Shown here piece after piece: positions 40,736 through 48,550 of a stretch of 64,000 nucleotides of DNA (the first letter of the stretch is position 1; each line of letters starts with the position of its first letter). Under the pieces are notes generated by a model that was given only the letters and a program-made list of their open reading frames with translations, did no database searches and had not been told where the DNA came from. This DNA comes from JBFWQM01 sp050249455 (GTDB lineage Bacteria > Pseudomonadota > Alphaproteobacteria > MPNO01 > VGEU01). The position numbers and the translations under genes are program-made. The stretch is taken from assembly GCA_050249455.1 (NCBI GenBank), contig JBFWQM010000001.1, positions 1 through 64,000 on the forward strand. Direction: 5' to 3'.

Positions 40736-42625
40736 CTACGCCCGCGCCCTGGCCGGCTGGGCCGGCGGGCGGTGGCCGCGCGGGGCGGCGGCGCGCTCGT
40801 CCTCCTCGAACAGCTCGGCGAGCTTCTCCATCACCGTGCCGCCGAGCTGCTCGGCGTCCATGATCGTGACGGCGCGGCGGTAGTAGCGGGTCACGTCGTG
40901 GCCGATGCCGATGGCGATCAGCTCGACCGGCGAGCGGGTCTCGATCCACTCGATGGTCTCGCGCAGATGGCGCTCCAGGAAGTTGCCCGGGTTCACCGAC
41001 AGCGTCGAATCGTCCACCGGCGCGCCGTCGGAGATCACCATCAGGATGCGCCGCTGCTCCGGCCGCGCGATCAGCCGGTTGTGCGCCCACAAGAGCGCCT
41101 CGCCGTCGATGTTCTCCTTCAGGAGGCCTTCGCGCAGCATCAGGCCGAGGCTGCGCCGCGCCCGCCGCCACGGCGCGTCGGCGCCCTTGTAGACGATGTG
41201 GCGCAGGTCGTTGAGCCGGCCGGGGTTGGGCGGCTTGCCGGCGGCGAGCCACTTCTCGCGCGACTGCCCGCCCTTCCAGGCGCGGGTGGTGAAGCCCAGG
41301 ATCTCGACCTTGACCGCGCAGCGCTCCAGGGTGCGGGCCAGGATGTCGGCGCTCATCGCCGCCACGGTGATCGGCCGCCCGCGCATCGAGCCCGAGTTGT
41401 CGATCAGCAGGGTCACCACGGTGTCGCGGAAGGTGGTGTCCTTCTCCACCTTGAACGACAGCGGGTGCATCGGGTTGACCACCACGCGCGACAGCCGGCC
41501 GGTGTCGAGCAGGCCTTCCTCCAGGTCGAATTCCCACGCCCGGTTCTGCTTGGCCATCAGGCGGCGCTGCAGCCGGTTGGCGAGCTTGCCGACGACGGCC
41601 TGCAGGTGCGAGAGTTGCTGGTCCAGATGGTGGCGCAGCCGGGCGAGCTCCTCCGGCTCGCACAGCTCGGTCGCCTCCACGGTCTCGTCGTACTCGGCGG
41701 TGTAAGGCTGGTAGGGGCGCTCGCGCGGCTCGTTGGACATCGGGCCCTGCTGGCGGCGCCGGCGGCTGGTCGGGTCGGTGCCCTCCTCGCCGGTGCCGGG
41801 CGCCATCTCCTCCTCGGCCTCGCTGCGGGTCGCCTGCTCGCCTTCCTCCGATTCGCTGTCGGAGGATTCCTCGCCCGAGGCGCCCGACGCCTCGGCGCTG
41901 GAGCCTTCCATCTGCGCCTCTTCGGACTCGGCCTGCTCGCTCGCCTCGTCGTCGGATTCGTCGCCTTCGGATTCTTCCGCCTCCGGCGAGCCCGGCTCCT
42001 CGTCCAGGAGGTCGAGGTGGAACAGGAGCTTGTTCGACGCCAGCGCATAGGCCGACTGGTCGCCGATCGCGGACTCCAGATCGGCGACGTCGGCGGCGAT
42101 CTTCTTGTCGAGCAGCGGGCGCCACTGGTCGACCAGCTTCTGCGCCGACGGCGGCAGCGCCGACGGCATCAGCGCTTCGCGCGCCATCAGGCCCAGCACG
42201 TCGGGCAGCAGGTTCTCGTCGCGCGCATCGATGCGGTCGTAGCCGCGGGCGAGGCAGCGCTCGCGCAGCGCGGCGGCCAGGTTCTCGGCCACGCCTTCCA
42301 TCTGGCGGGCGCCGATCGCTTCCACCCGCACCTGCTCCAGCGCCTCGAACACCGCGCGCGCGGTGTCGCCCTGCGGCGCGCGGCTGGCATGCAGCTTGTC
42401 GTCGTGGTGCTTCAGGCGCAGCGCCATCGCGTCGGACTCGCCGCGCAGCTGCGCCACTTCCTCGGCCGTCATCTCGCGCGACGGCACCGGCAGCCGCGCC
42501 TGGGTATCGACCAGGCGCGCCTCGGCGCTGTAGGTGACCGAGATGTCGTTGCGCTCCGCGATGGCGCGCATCGCGGCCGCGGTCACCCGGCGGAAGGCGT
42601 CGGCAGTGCTTTCGTTGGAGGCCAT
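40736..42625 (-). CDS. cobT: Cobaltochelatase CobT subunit (VWA protein)
   Basis: A 629-residue subunit of the CobNST cobaltochelatase, which inserts Co2+ into hydrogenobyrinate a,c-diamide in aerobic B12 synthesis. The C-terminal von Willebrand A domain has an intact MIDAS (DNSGS, Asp409-Ser411-Ser413). Residues about 208-282 form a highly acidic Glu/Ser/Asp-rich linker typical of CobT. It follows cobS by 10 bp. The catalytic CobN subunit and the rest of the cobalamin pathway are not in the window. Confidence 0.95.
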   Translation of the reverse strand: MASNESTADAFRRVTAAAMRAIAERNDISVTYSAEARLVDTQARLPVPSREMTAEEVAQLRGESDAMALRLKHHDDKLHASRAPQGDTARAVFEALEQVRVEAIGARQMEGVAENLAAALRERCLARGYDRIDARDENLLPDVLGLMAREALMPSALPPSAQKLVDQWRPLLDKKIAADVADLESAIGDQSAYALASNKLLFHLDLLDEEPGSPEAEESEGDESDDEASEQAESEEAQMEGSSAEASGASGEESSDSESEEGEQATRSEAEEEMAPGTGEEGTDPTSRRRRQQGPMSNEPRERPYQPYTAEYDETVEATELCEPEELARLRHHLDQQLSHLQAVVGKLANRLQRRLMAKQNRAWEFDLEEGLLDTGRLSRVVVNPMHPLSFKVEKDTTFRDTVVTLLIDNSGSMRGRPITVAAMSADILARTLERCAVKVEILGFTTRAWKGGQSREKWLAAGKPPNPGRLNDLRHIVYKGADAPWRRARRSLGLMLREGLLKENIDGEALLWAHNRLIARPEQRRILMVISDGAPVDDSTLSVNPGNFLERHLRETIEWIETRSPVELIAIGIGHDVTRYYRRAVTIMDAEQLGGTVMEKLAELFEEDERAAAPRGHRPPAQPARARA

Positions 42626-42635
42626 GCGGGTTCCG

Positions 42636-43637
42636 TCAGCGGCGCGCCTGGACGGTCGCCTCTGCGAGATCTTCCTTGAAGCAGCGCTGGTAGTATTCCG
42701 CCACCGTCGGCCGCTCCAGCTCGTCGCACTTGTTCAGGAACGTCATGCGGAACGCCTTGCCGACGTCCTTGAACAGGATCGCGTTCTGCGCCCAGGTGAT
42801 GACCGTGCGCGGCGACATGACGGTGGAGATGTCGCCGGCGATGAAGCCCGACCGGGTCAGGTCGGCGACCGAGACCATGGCGCTGATCTTCTTGCGCCCG
42901 TCCTCGTTGTCGTAGGTCGGCGACTTCGCCAGCACGATCTTCACCTCCGCGTCGTGCGGCAGGTAGTTCAGCGTGCACACCAGGTTCCAGCGGTCGAGCT
43001 GGCCCTGGTTGATCTGCTGCGTGCCGTGATAGAGCCCGGTGGTGTCGCCCAGGCCGATGGTGTTGGCGGTCGCAAACAGACGGAACGCCTTGTGCGGCCG
43101 GATCACGCGGCTCTGGTCCAGCAGCGTCATCTTGCCGTCGACCTCCAGCACGCGCTGGATGACGAACATCACGTCCGGGCGGCCGGCGTCGTACTCGTCG
43201 AACACCAGCGCGACCGGGTTCTGCAGCGCCCACGGCAGGATGCCCTCGCGGAACTCGGTCACCTGCTTGCCGTCGCGGATGACGATGGCGTCCTTGCCGA
43301 TCAGGTCGATGCGGCTGATGTGGCTGTCCAGGTTGACGCGCACGCACGGCCAGTTCAGCCGGGCGGCGACCTGTTCGATGTGGGTCGACTTGCCGGTGCC
43401 GTGGTAGCCCTGGATCAGGAGCCGCCGGTTGTGCGCGAAGCCGACCAGGATCGCCATCGTGGTGTCATGGTCGAACCGGTACGTCTCGTCGATCTCCGGC
43501 ACGTGCTCCGACGGCTTGGAGAATGCGGGCACCATCATGTCGGAATCGAGCCCGAAGACCTGCCGGACCGAAACCTCGATGTCCGGCCCGTCAAGGCTGT
43601 GGGCGCGTTCGTTGTGCGTAACCTGCTGCGCAGACAT
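42636..43637 (-). CDS. cobS: Cobaltochelatase CobS subunit (AAA+ ATPase)
   Basis: A 333-residue MoxR-type AAA+ ATPase that with CobT forms the chaperone-like motor loading cobalt in CobN. It has Walker A GYHGTGKST (about 77-85), Walker B ALVFDEYDAG (about 142-151) and sensor-1 FATANTIGLGD. It begins at ATG 43637, 35 bp after the J-domain gene on the same strand. The order J-domain protein, cobS, cobT is conserved in many alphaproteobacteria. Confidence 0.95.
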   Translation of the reverse strand: MSAQQVTHNERAHSLDGPDIEVSVRQVFGLDSDMMVPAFSKPSEHVPEIDETYRFDHDTTMAILVGFAHNRRLLIQGYHGTGKSTHIEQVAARLNWPCVRVNLDSHISRIDLIGKDAIVIRDGKQVTEFREGILPWALQNPVALVFDEYDAGRPDVMFVIQRVLEVDGKMTLLDQSRVIRPHKAFRLFATANTIGLGDTTGLYHGTQQINQGQLDRWNLVCTLNYLPHDAEVKIVLAKSPTYDNEDGRKKISAMVSVADLTRSGFIAGDISTVMSPRTVITWAQNAILFKDVGKAFRMTFLNKCDELERPTVAEYYQRCFKEDLAEATVQARR

Positions 43638-43672
43638 ACAACCAGTTTTCCTGAATCTAGTGTCGGATGGCG

Positions 43673-44272
43673 TCAGGCGAATTGGGCGTTCTTGAGCGTC
43701 GAATAGGCACGGTTGACGAGTTTTAGCCTTTCCTCGGCGTTCTTGTCGCCCCCGTTCGCGTCGGGGTGCAGTTGTTTGACGAGCTCCAGGTAGCGCGCCT
43801 TGATGCGCTTGCGCGTGATCGGCGGGGCTAGTTCCAGCACCGCCAGCGCCCGTTCCTCGTCGGTCAGCGCGCGCGACGGCCGGCGCCCCGGGTCGGCGTC
43901 GCCGCCGGGCGGCCGCTGCGACGCCGGCTCCTCGCCGAACAGGTTCAGCGTGTCGGCGAACCACACCCGCCCGTCGCGCATGCCGCGCATCCCGAAACCG
44001 AGCGGCCAGGTCGGGCGCCACCACGTGGTGTCGGCGCGGATGTGGCGCTCGATGTCGGCTTCGTTCATGCCGGCGTAGTAGTTCCACGCCGCATTGTATT
44101 CGCGCACGTGCGTCAGGCAGAACCAGTGGTATTCGCGCAGATGGTCGCGCGACCGCGGCGCCGGAAAGTCGCCCGCGGCAGCGCACCCTGGCGCCTCGCA
44201 CGGTCGCGTTCCGAGCCCGTTCGGAAAGGGATTTGCCCTGGATCCCGCGTTGCGCTGCCGTTTCACTGCCAC
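43673..44272 (-). CDS. C-terminal J-domain (DnaJ-like) protein
   Basis: About 199 residues. The last 65 form a J domain with the invariant HPD in VKQLHPDANGG and a C-terminal helix AEERLKLVNRAYSTLK. The N-terminal half has Cys/His-containing stretches (PCEAPGCAAAGDFPAP, WFCLTHVREYNAAWNYY) and resembles no named domain. J proteins stimulate Hsp70 ATPase, and here the client may be the neighbouring CobS/CobT complex or another partner (inference). The start is uncertain; GTG 44272 or GTG 44266 fit best, after a GGGGGG run. Confidence 0.86.
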   Translation of the reverse strand: MAVKRQRNAGSRANPFPNGLGTRPCEAPGCAAAGDFPAPRSRDHLREYHWFCLTHVREYNAAWNYYAGMNEADIERHIRADTTWWRPTWPLGFGMRGMRDGRVWFADTLNLFGEEPASQRPPGGDADPGRRPSRALTDEERALAVLELAPPITRKRIKARYLELVKQLHPDANGGDKNAEERLKLVNRAYSTLKNAQFA

Positions 44273-44425
44273 AGTATGGTCAGCCCCCCGGAACCTGACA
44301 AGGCCCGCGCGCCGTTCGGCCGCGCCGCGGTCGTTCGATGTCAATCGATCGGGCGGCGACGGGCGGGCTCGCCGCTTGACGCGGCCGCCGGGCCGAACCT
44401 ATCTAGGCGACCGCTGGAGGGCGCC

Positions 44426-44701
44426 ATGACCACCGTCGCATCGACCATCGAGGCCAAGCTGCGCGCCGCGCTGTCGCCGGTGCGGCTGGACATCGTCGAC
44501 GAGTCGGCGCTGCACGCCGGCCACGCCGGGGCGCGCGACGGCGGCGAGACCCATTTCCGGGTCGAGGTCGTGGCGCAGGCGTTCGCCGGCAAGTCGCGGC
44601 TGGAACGCCAGCGGCTGGTCTACGGCGTGCTGGCGGACGAGCTGGCGGGTCCGGTGCATGCCTTGAGCGTGCGCGCCCTGACCCCGTCCGAGCGCGCGTA
44701 A
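44426..44701 (+). CDS. bolA: BolA family protein
   Basis: A 91-residue BolA-like protein. It has IEAKLRAALSPVRLDIVDES, then HAGHAGARDGGETHFRVEVV containing the invariant histidine region, and the helix LERQRLVYGVL with FAGKSRLER before it. BolA proteins pair with monothiol glutaredoxins to bind or traffic 2Fe-2S clusters. GGAGG precedes ATG 44426. It diverges from the J-domain gene, the usual alphaproteobacterial neighbourhood. Confidence 0.95.
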   Translation: MTTVASTIEAKLRAALSPVRLDIVDESALHAGHAGARDGGETHFRVEVVAQAFAGKSRLERQRLVYGVLADELAGPVHALSVRALTPSERA

Positions 44702-44843
44702 CGCAGGGCATACATACAACGCTCGGTTGCGCCTGCGGCCGATTATCTATACACTTTCAAGTTGAGCGATCCGCCGAATATTCACCTACGGCGGGCGTGG
44801 GTCGTATTCGCTGTCGTCCGGCAATTTCAGGGATCGTAGCAAT

Positions 44844-45149
44844 ATGGCGTCGTCGCTTGTGAGCAGGAACATTACCGTATCCGGGCATCGGACCAGCATG
44901 CGGCTCGAGCCGGCGATGTGGGACGCCTTGCACGAGGTGGCCCGAAGAGAAGGCAAGACCATCAACGAAATATGCACGATGGTGGACGCGCGCCGCCGTG
45001 AATCGAGCCTCACGGCGGCGCTCCGCGTCTACATCGTCGCCTATTTCCGCGCCGCCGCGACGGAGCACGGCCATCTGCGCGCGGGCCACGGCGCCGGGCT
45101 GGCGGAAGACGCGCCCTTATGGCCGGCCGGCCGCGATCTGGCCGCCTGA
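44844..45149 (+). CDS. Ribbon-helix-helix domain protein
   Basis: A 101-residue small DNA-binding-type protein. The N-terminal region SLVSRNITVSGHRTSMRLEP supplies the beta ribbon, followed by helices MWDALHEVARREG and INEICTMVDARR. This is the RHH_4-like family found widely in alphaproteobacteria. Its targets are unknown and its autoregulation is only a guess. A TTGCGC/TATACA pair 15 bp apart at 44727-44753 could be its promoter. Confidence 0.85.
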   Translation: MASSLVSRNITVSGHRTSMRLEPAMWDALHEVARREGKTINEICTMVDARRRESSLTAALRVYIVAYFRAAATEHGHLRAGHGAGLAEDAPLWPAGRDLAA

Positions 45150-45153
45150 ACGT

Positions 45154-45699
45154 TCAACCACCGGTATAGTATTCGGGGTAGTGGGCCTTCACGACCTGGC
45201 CGTCGCTGGCCCAGGCGTGACAGGTGTCGATCGGCGGGCGGACCTTCTCGGTGCGCGGCCGGTCGGGGTCGCTGCGCGACCAGCGCACGCTGTGGAAGGC
45301 GACCGTCGCCATCGGGCCCAGCAGGTCGACCAGGTGCGTGCAGCCCCGGGTGCCCCCCAGCAGCCCGAACACGACCTTGCGCCAGCCCGGCTTGATCTGG
45401 GTGCCGACCAGCTTGCGGAACGCCGGCGCGATCGCCGGGCAGATGGCGAACGGCCCGGCGTCGGTCACCGCCTCGACGTCGCGCACCACGATGTCGCGGT
45501 CCACGGTCAGGCGCAGCTTCATGTCGTGGATCGGCTCCCCGGCCTGGATCTCGCCGCGGAAGGCGTTGGGAAAGGGGTACGACTTCACGTCGGTCAGGTG
45601 ACCTTCGATGTCCCACATCCCGTCGTCGCGGGCGTAGCTGGAGCAGGTGATCGCGCGGGTGTGGATCGGCTTGCGCGCCACGGGCGGCGACAGGGGCAT
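45154..45699 (-). CDS. DUF2889-type conserved protein
   Basis: A 181-residue cytoplasmic protein. It contains the recognisable order HTRAITCSSYARDDGMWDIE, GHLTDVK, PIHDMKLRLTVD, and GCTHLVDLLGPMATVAFHS with a CHAWASDG near the end. I recognise this as DUF2889, found next to aromatic or phenylpropanoid-type catabolic genes in several proteobacteria; the function is unknown. Cys/His residues (GCTHL, CHAW) could bind metal. It lies 56 bp after the BNR gene on the same strand and ends five bases from the convergent RHH gene. Confidence 0.8.
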   Translation of the reverse strand: MPLSPPVARKPIHTRAITCSSYARDDGMWDIEGHLTDVKSYPFPNAFRGEIQAGEPIHDMKLRLTVDRDIVVRDVEAVTDAGPFAICPAIAPAFRKLVGTQIKPGWRKVVFGLLGGTRGCTHLVDLLGPMATVAFHSVRWSRSDPDRPRTEKVRPPIDTCHAWASDGQVVKAHYPEYYTGG

Positions 45700-45755
45700 C
45701 GGGCGGGCTCCTCGGGAATGGGACGCTCGCCCGACTATAGCGCGCCGCTGCCGGA

Positions 45756-46841
45756 TCAGGCGTCGTCGAACCGCACGAAGGTGATCGGCGGCAGCCGCGC
45801 GTCGGGGGCGGCCCAATGGTCGCCGCCGTCCTCCGACACCCACAGCCCACCGCTGGTGGAGCCGATCGCGACCGCGGCGCCGGACGCATCGACCCCCAGG
45901 CCGTGGCGATAGACCAGGTCGTAGGCATGGCGCTGCGGCAGGCCGTCGCGCAGCACCTCGAAACTGCGGCCGCCGTCGCGGGTGCGCGCCACCGCCATCT
46001 GGGCGTCGACCGGGATGCGCCGTTCGTCCTTCGCCGCCGGGACGAACCAGGCGGTGTCCGGGTCGCGCGGGTGGGCGGCGACCGCGAAGCCGAAATTCGA
46101 CGGGCGGATGGCGGCCAGCTCGGTCCAGTTCTCGCCGCCGTCGGTGGAGCGGTAGGCGGTGCTGTGGTGCTGGCACCACAGGACGTCGGGCGCGCCGCGG
46201 CACTGCGCGAACTGGTGGATGTCCTGCGACATCGGGTCGTCGCGCAGCTCCGGCGGCATGTATTCGTTGTGCATGCCGCGGTTGATGATGCGCCACGACC
46301 GCCCCTCGTCGGCGGTCGCCCAGACGCCGCCGGTGGCGATGCCGATGCGGATCGCCTTCGGGTCGCGGGGATCGACCAGCAGGCCGCTGACCCCCGGCTG
46401 CTCGCCGCCGGCGACGCCGAACCACTTGCGCCGGTCCGGCATCGTCCACAGCGGCTCGTTCAGCGCCCACGTCGCGCCGTCGTCGTCGGACCGGAACACG
46501 GCGCCCGGCATCGTCCCGGCCCACACCCGCCCCGGCACGCCGCCCGGCTCCAACGCCCAAATGCGGCCCAGCGACCACGGGTGCGGGTCGTCCGCCGCGT
46601 CGGCGGGCTTGGGCGGGAACGCCGGGGTCGTCAGCTCCTGGCGCGACCCGTCCGCCGCCACCCGCCACAGCTTGGCCCCGAAGTGGCCGAGGTCGAGCGC
46701 GACCAGCGCCGATTCCGCCCGCGGCAGCACCGCCGTCACCGGGTCGCCCAGGAAATGCGTCTCCGCCACGTCCCAGCCGCCGCCGCGGCGCGCCAGCACG
46801 AACAGGCCCTTGCGGGTGCCGACGAAAAGTCGCTGCGCCAT
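45756..46841 (-). CDS. BNR/sialidase-like beta-propeller protein
   Basis: A 361-residue repeat protein without a signal peptide, so probably cytoplasmic. BNR-type Asp-box motifs recur as FRSDDDGATW, ATADEGRSW, YRSTDGGENW, ARTRDGGRSF and VSEDGGDHW, giving at least five propeller blades. It begins MAQRLFVGTRKGLFVLAR. Catalytic sialidase residues are not evident; the family resembles VPS10/photosystem-assembly-type propellers as much as sialidases. It lies 24 bp after a MoaD/ThiS-like gene, a pairing worth noting. Confidence 0.85.
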   Translation of the reverse strand: MAQRLFVGTRKGLFVLARRGGGWDVAETHFLGDPVTAVLPRAESALVALDLGHFGAKLWRVAADGSRQELTTPAFPPKPADAADDPHPWSLGRIWALEPGGVPGRVWAGTMPGAVFRSDDDGATWALNEPLWTMPDRRKWFGVAGGEQPGVSGLLVDPRDPKAIRIGIATGGVWATADEGRSWRIINRGMHNEYMPPELRDDPMSQDIHQFAQCRGAPDVLWCQHHSTAYRSTDGGENWTELAAIRPSNFGFAVAAHPRDPDTAWFVPAAKDERRIPVDAQMAVARTRDGGRSFEVLRDGLPQRHAYDLVYRHGLGVDASGAAVAIGSTSGGLWVSEDGGDHWAAPDARLPPITFVRFDDA

Positions 46842-46865
46842 CGAACTACTCCCTCGCTGCTGCCG

Positions 46866-47135
46866 TCAGCCGCCGGTCAGCGCCTGCAGCACGAACACCT
46901 CGTCGCTCGGCCCGACCGGGTCGCTCAAGCCGCTGCGGTCGCGCACCAGCGTCCCGTTGACGTAGACCGCGACGTGGCGGCGCAGCGCGCCCTGGTCGTC
47001 CAGCACATAGCCCCGCAGCACCGGCCGGGTCGCGAACACGTCGTTCAGCGTCTCGCCCAGCGTCGTGCCGGCCGCCGTCACGGTCGGCGCCTCCACGAAG
47101 CGTTCCAGGGCGCGGGTGAACGTCACGACGGGCAT
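46866..47135 (-). CDS. MoaD/ThiS-family ubiquitin-like sulfur carrier
   Basis: An 89-residue beta-grasp protein ending LTGG, with the C-terminal di-glycine required for adenylation and thiocarboxylation. The body has VLDDQGALRRHVAVYVNGTL and VGPSDEVFVLQAL, matching the MoaD family. No MoaE, ThiF/MoeB or JAMM protease is in the window, so it may not serve molybdopterin synthesis. It is the first gene of a minus-strand unit continuing with the BNR propeller gene and diverges from the MarR gene. Confidence 0.86.
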   Translation of the reverse strand: MPVVTFTRALERFVEAPTVTAAGTTLGETLNDVFATRPVLRGYVLDDQGALRRHVAVYVNGTLVRDRSGLSDPVGPSDEVFVLQALTGG

Positions 47136-47155
47136 GCGGCGGCGGGCTCCGGCGG

Positions 47156-47183
47156 TTGACAGAATCGTTGATATCAACATAAT
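47156..47183 (+). promoter_or_regulatory. Sigma-70-type promoter of the MarR gene
   Basis: TTGACA at 47156-47161 (perfect -35) and CATAAT at 47178-47183 (five of six -10 bases) are 16 bp apart. The expected transcription start, 47189-47191, coincides with the GTG start codon of the MarR gene, pointing to a leaderless mRNA. Confidence 0.75.
47167..47178. promoter_or_regulatory. MarR-type operator palindrome
   Basis: GTTGATATCAAC is a perfect 12-bp palindrome located between the -35 and -10 of the promoter above. Its AT-rich TTGATATCAA core is typical of MarR-family sites. Binding here would block RNA polymerase, so the MarR protein probably represses itself and perhaps the divergent MoaD-like gene. 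Confidence 0.7.
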
Positions 47184-47189
47184 ACCGAC

Positions 47190-47654
47190 GTGTCAAACGT
47201 CGACGTCCCGCCCTGCGCCGAAACCCTGCCCCGCGAGGTCACCCTCGCCGTGCGCGACGCGTGCCTGTGCCTGCACGTGCAGCGGGCGGCGCGGGCGGTG
47301 GCGCGCCGGTTCGACGAGGCGCTGCGTCCCGTCGGCCTGACCAACCAGCAGTTCTCGCTGCTGATGTCGCTCAACCGGCCGGTGCCGCCGACAATGGGGC
47401 AGGTGGCGGCCGGGCTCGGCATGGACCGCACGACCGTCACCGCCAACCTGAAGCCGCTGGTCCGCCGCGGTTTGGCGCGGGTGGACGCGGACCCGGCCGA
47501 TCGGCGCACCCGCCGCCTGGTACTGGCCGATGCCGGACGGTCGCTGCTGGCGGCGGCGATGCCGCTGTGGCGCGCCGCCCAGGACGCCAACGAGGAGCTG
47601 GTCCCCGACGGGGATCCCGACCGCCTGCGCGTCAGCCTGCGCGCGCTATCCTGA
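47190..47654 (+). CDS. MarR-family transcriptional regulator
   Basis: A 154-residue winged-helix regulator. It has a dimerisation helix LHVQRAARAVARRFDEAL, the HTH MGQVAAGLGMDRTTVTANLK and wing VDADPADRRTRRLVLADAG. Two cysteines lie in DACLCLH, at the position where OhrR-type MarR proteins carry their redox cysteine, so oxidant sensing is possible. GTG 47190 has no Shine-Dalgarno and fits a leaderless transcript; an internal GTG at 47250 is an alternative start. It precedes the VOC and Rieske genes on the same strand and is a candidate regulator of both. Confidence 0.9.
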   Translation: MSNVDVPPCAETLPREVTLAVRDACLCLHVQRAARAVARRFDEALRPVGLTNQQFSLLMSLNRPVPPTMGQVAAGLGMDRTTVTANLKPLVRRGLARVDADPADRRTRRLVLADAGRSLLAAAMPLWRAAQDANEELVPDGDPDRLRVSLRALS

Positions 47655-47700
47655 CTGCGACGCCCGGGCGATCCCGCCGCGGGCATGGGGGAGATGCGAG

Positions 47701-48489
47701 ATGTCCGACAACCACGGCCGCTTCGTCTGGTACGAGCTCCTGACCACCGATCCCGCCGCGGCGGCGGCGTTCTACAGCCACGTCGTCGGGTGGACGACGG
47801 AGGCCATGAGCGTCCCCGGCATCGACATGCCCTACACGATGTTCAAGCGCGGCGACGCGCCGGTGTGCGGCCTGATGGCCCAGCCGCCGGAGGCGCGGTC
47901 GGCCGGCGCGCCGCCCGCCTGGCTCGGCTATGTCGGGGTCGATGACGTCGATGCCGCGGCGGCGCACGCGAAGGACCTCGGCGGGGCATGGCTGATGCCC
48001 CCGATGGACATCCCGACCGTCGGGCGCTTCGCGGTCGTCGCCGACCCGCAGGGCGCGGCGCTGGGCGTCTTCCGCTACACCTGCGAGAACCCGCCGCCGG
48101 CGCCCGAAATGATGGCAACTGGCACGGTCGGTTGGCACGAGCTCGTGACCGACGGCTGGCAGAAGGCGTTCGACCACTACGCCGCGCGGTTCGGCTGGAC
48201 CAAGGCCGAGGCGATGGACATGGGCCCGATGGGCACCTACCAGCTGTTCGCCGCTGGCGCGCACCCGATCGGCGGCATGATGAACCGGCCGCCCGGCGTG
48301 CCGGCGTCGTTCTGGCTCTACTACTTCGTGGTCGACGACATTGACGCGGCGATCGCGCGCCTGGGCGAACGCGGCGGCCAGGTCGTCAACGGGCCGATGG
48401 AGGTGCCGGGCGGCGCCTGGATCGTCCAGGCGCTCGACCCGCAGGGCGCCCTGTTCGCGCTGGTGGGCCAGCGGCGCGCCGCCGGTTGA
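47701..48489 (+). CDS. Two-domain VOC (glyoxalase/bleomycin resistance-type) protein
   Basis: 262 residues made of two tandem VOC modules. The first is GRFVWYELLTTDPAAAAAFY to DPQGAALGVF; the second is TVGWHELVTDGWQKAFDHY to DPQGALFALV. This type (CFP30B/27 kDa antigen-like) is common and functionally undefined; some relatives bind antibiotics or act as lyases or dioxygenases. It starts 46 bp after the MarR gene, with GGGGGAGA upstream of the ATG. Location between the regulator and the Rieske gene suggests a linked catabolic role. Confidence 0.88.
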   Translation: MSDNHGRFVWYELLTTDPAAAAAFYSHVVGWTTEAMSVPGIDMPYTMFKRGDAPVCGLMAQPPEARSAGAPPAWLGYVGVDDVDAAAAHAKDLGGAWLMPPMDIPTVGRFAVVADPQGAALGVFRYTCENPPPAPEMMATGTVGWHELVTDGWQKAFDHYAARFGWTKAEAMDMGPMGTYQLFAAGAHPIGGMMNRPPGVPASFWLYYFVVDDIDAAIARLGERGGQVVNGPMEVPGGAWIVQALDPQGALFALVGQRRAAG

Positions 48490-48550
48490 CCGCCGCCGCC
48501 TGCTGTCGTTGACTCCCGTCCGGACGGCCGGCCGGGCGGGAGAGACGACG

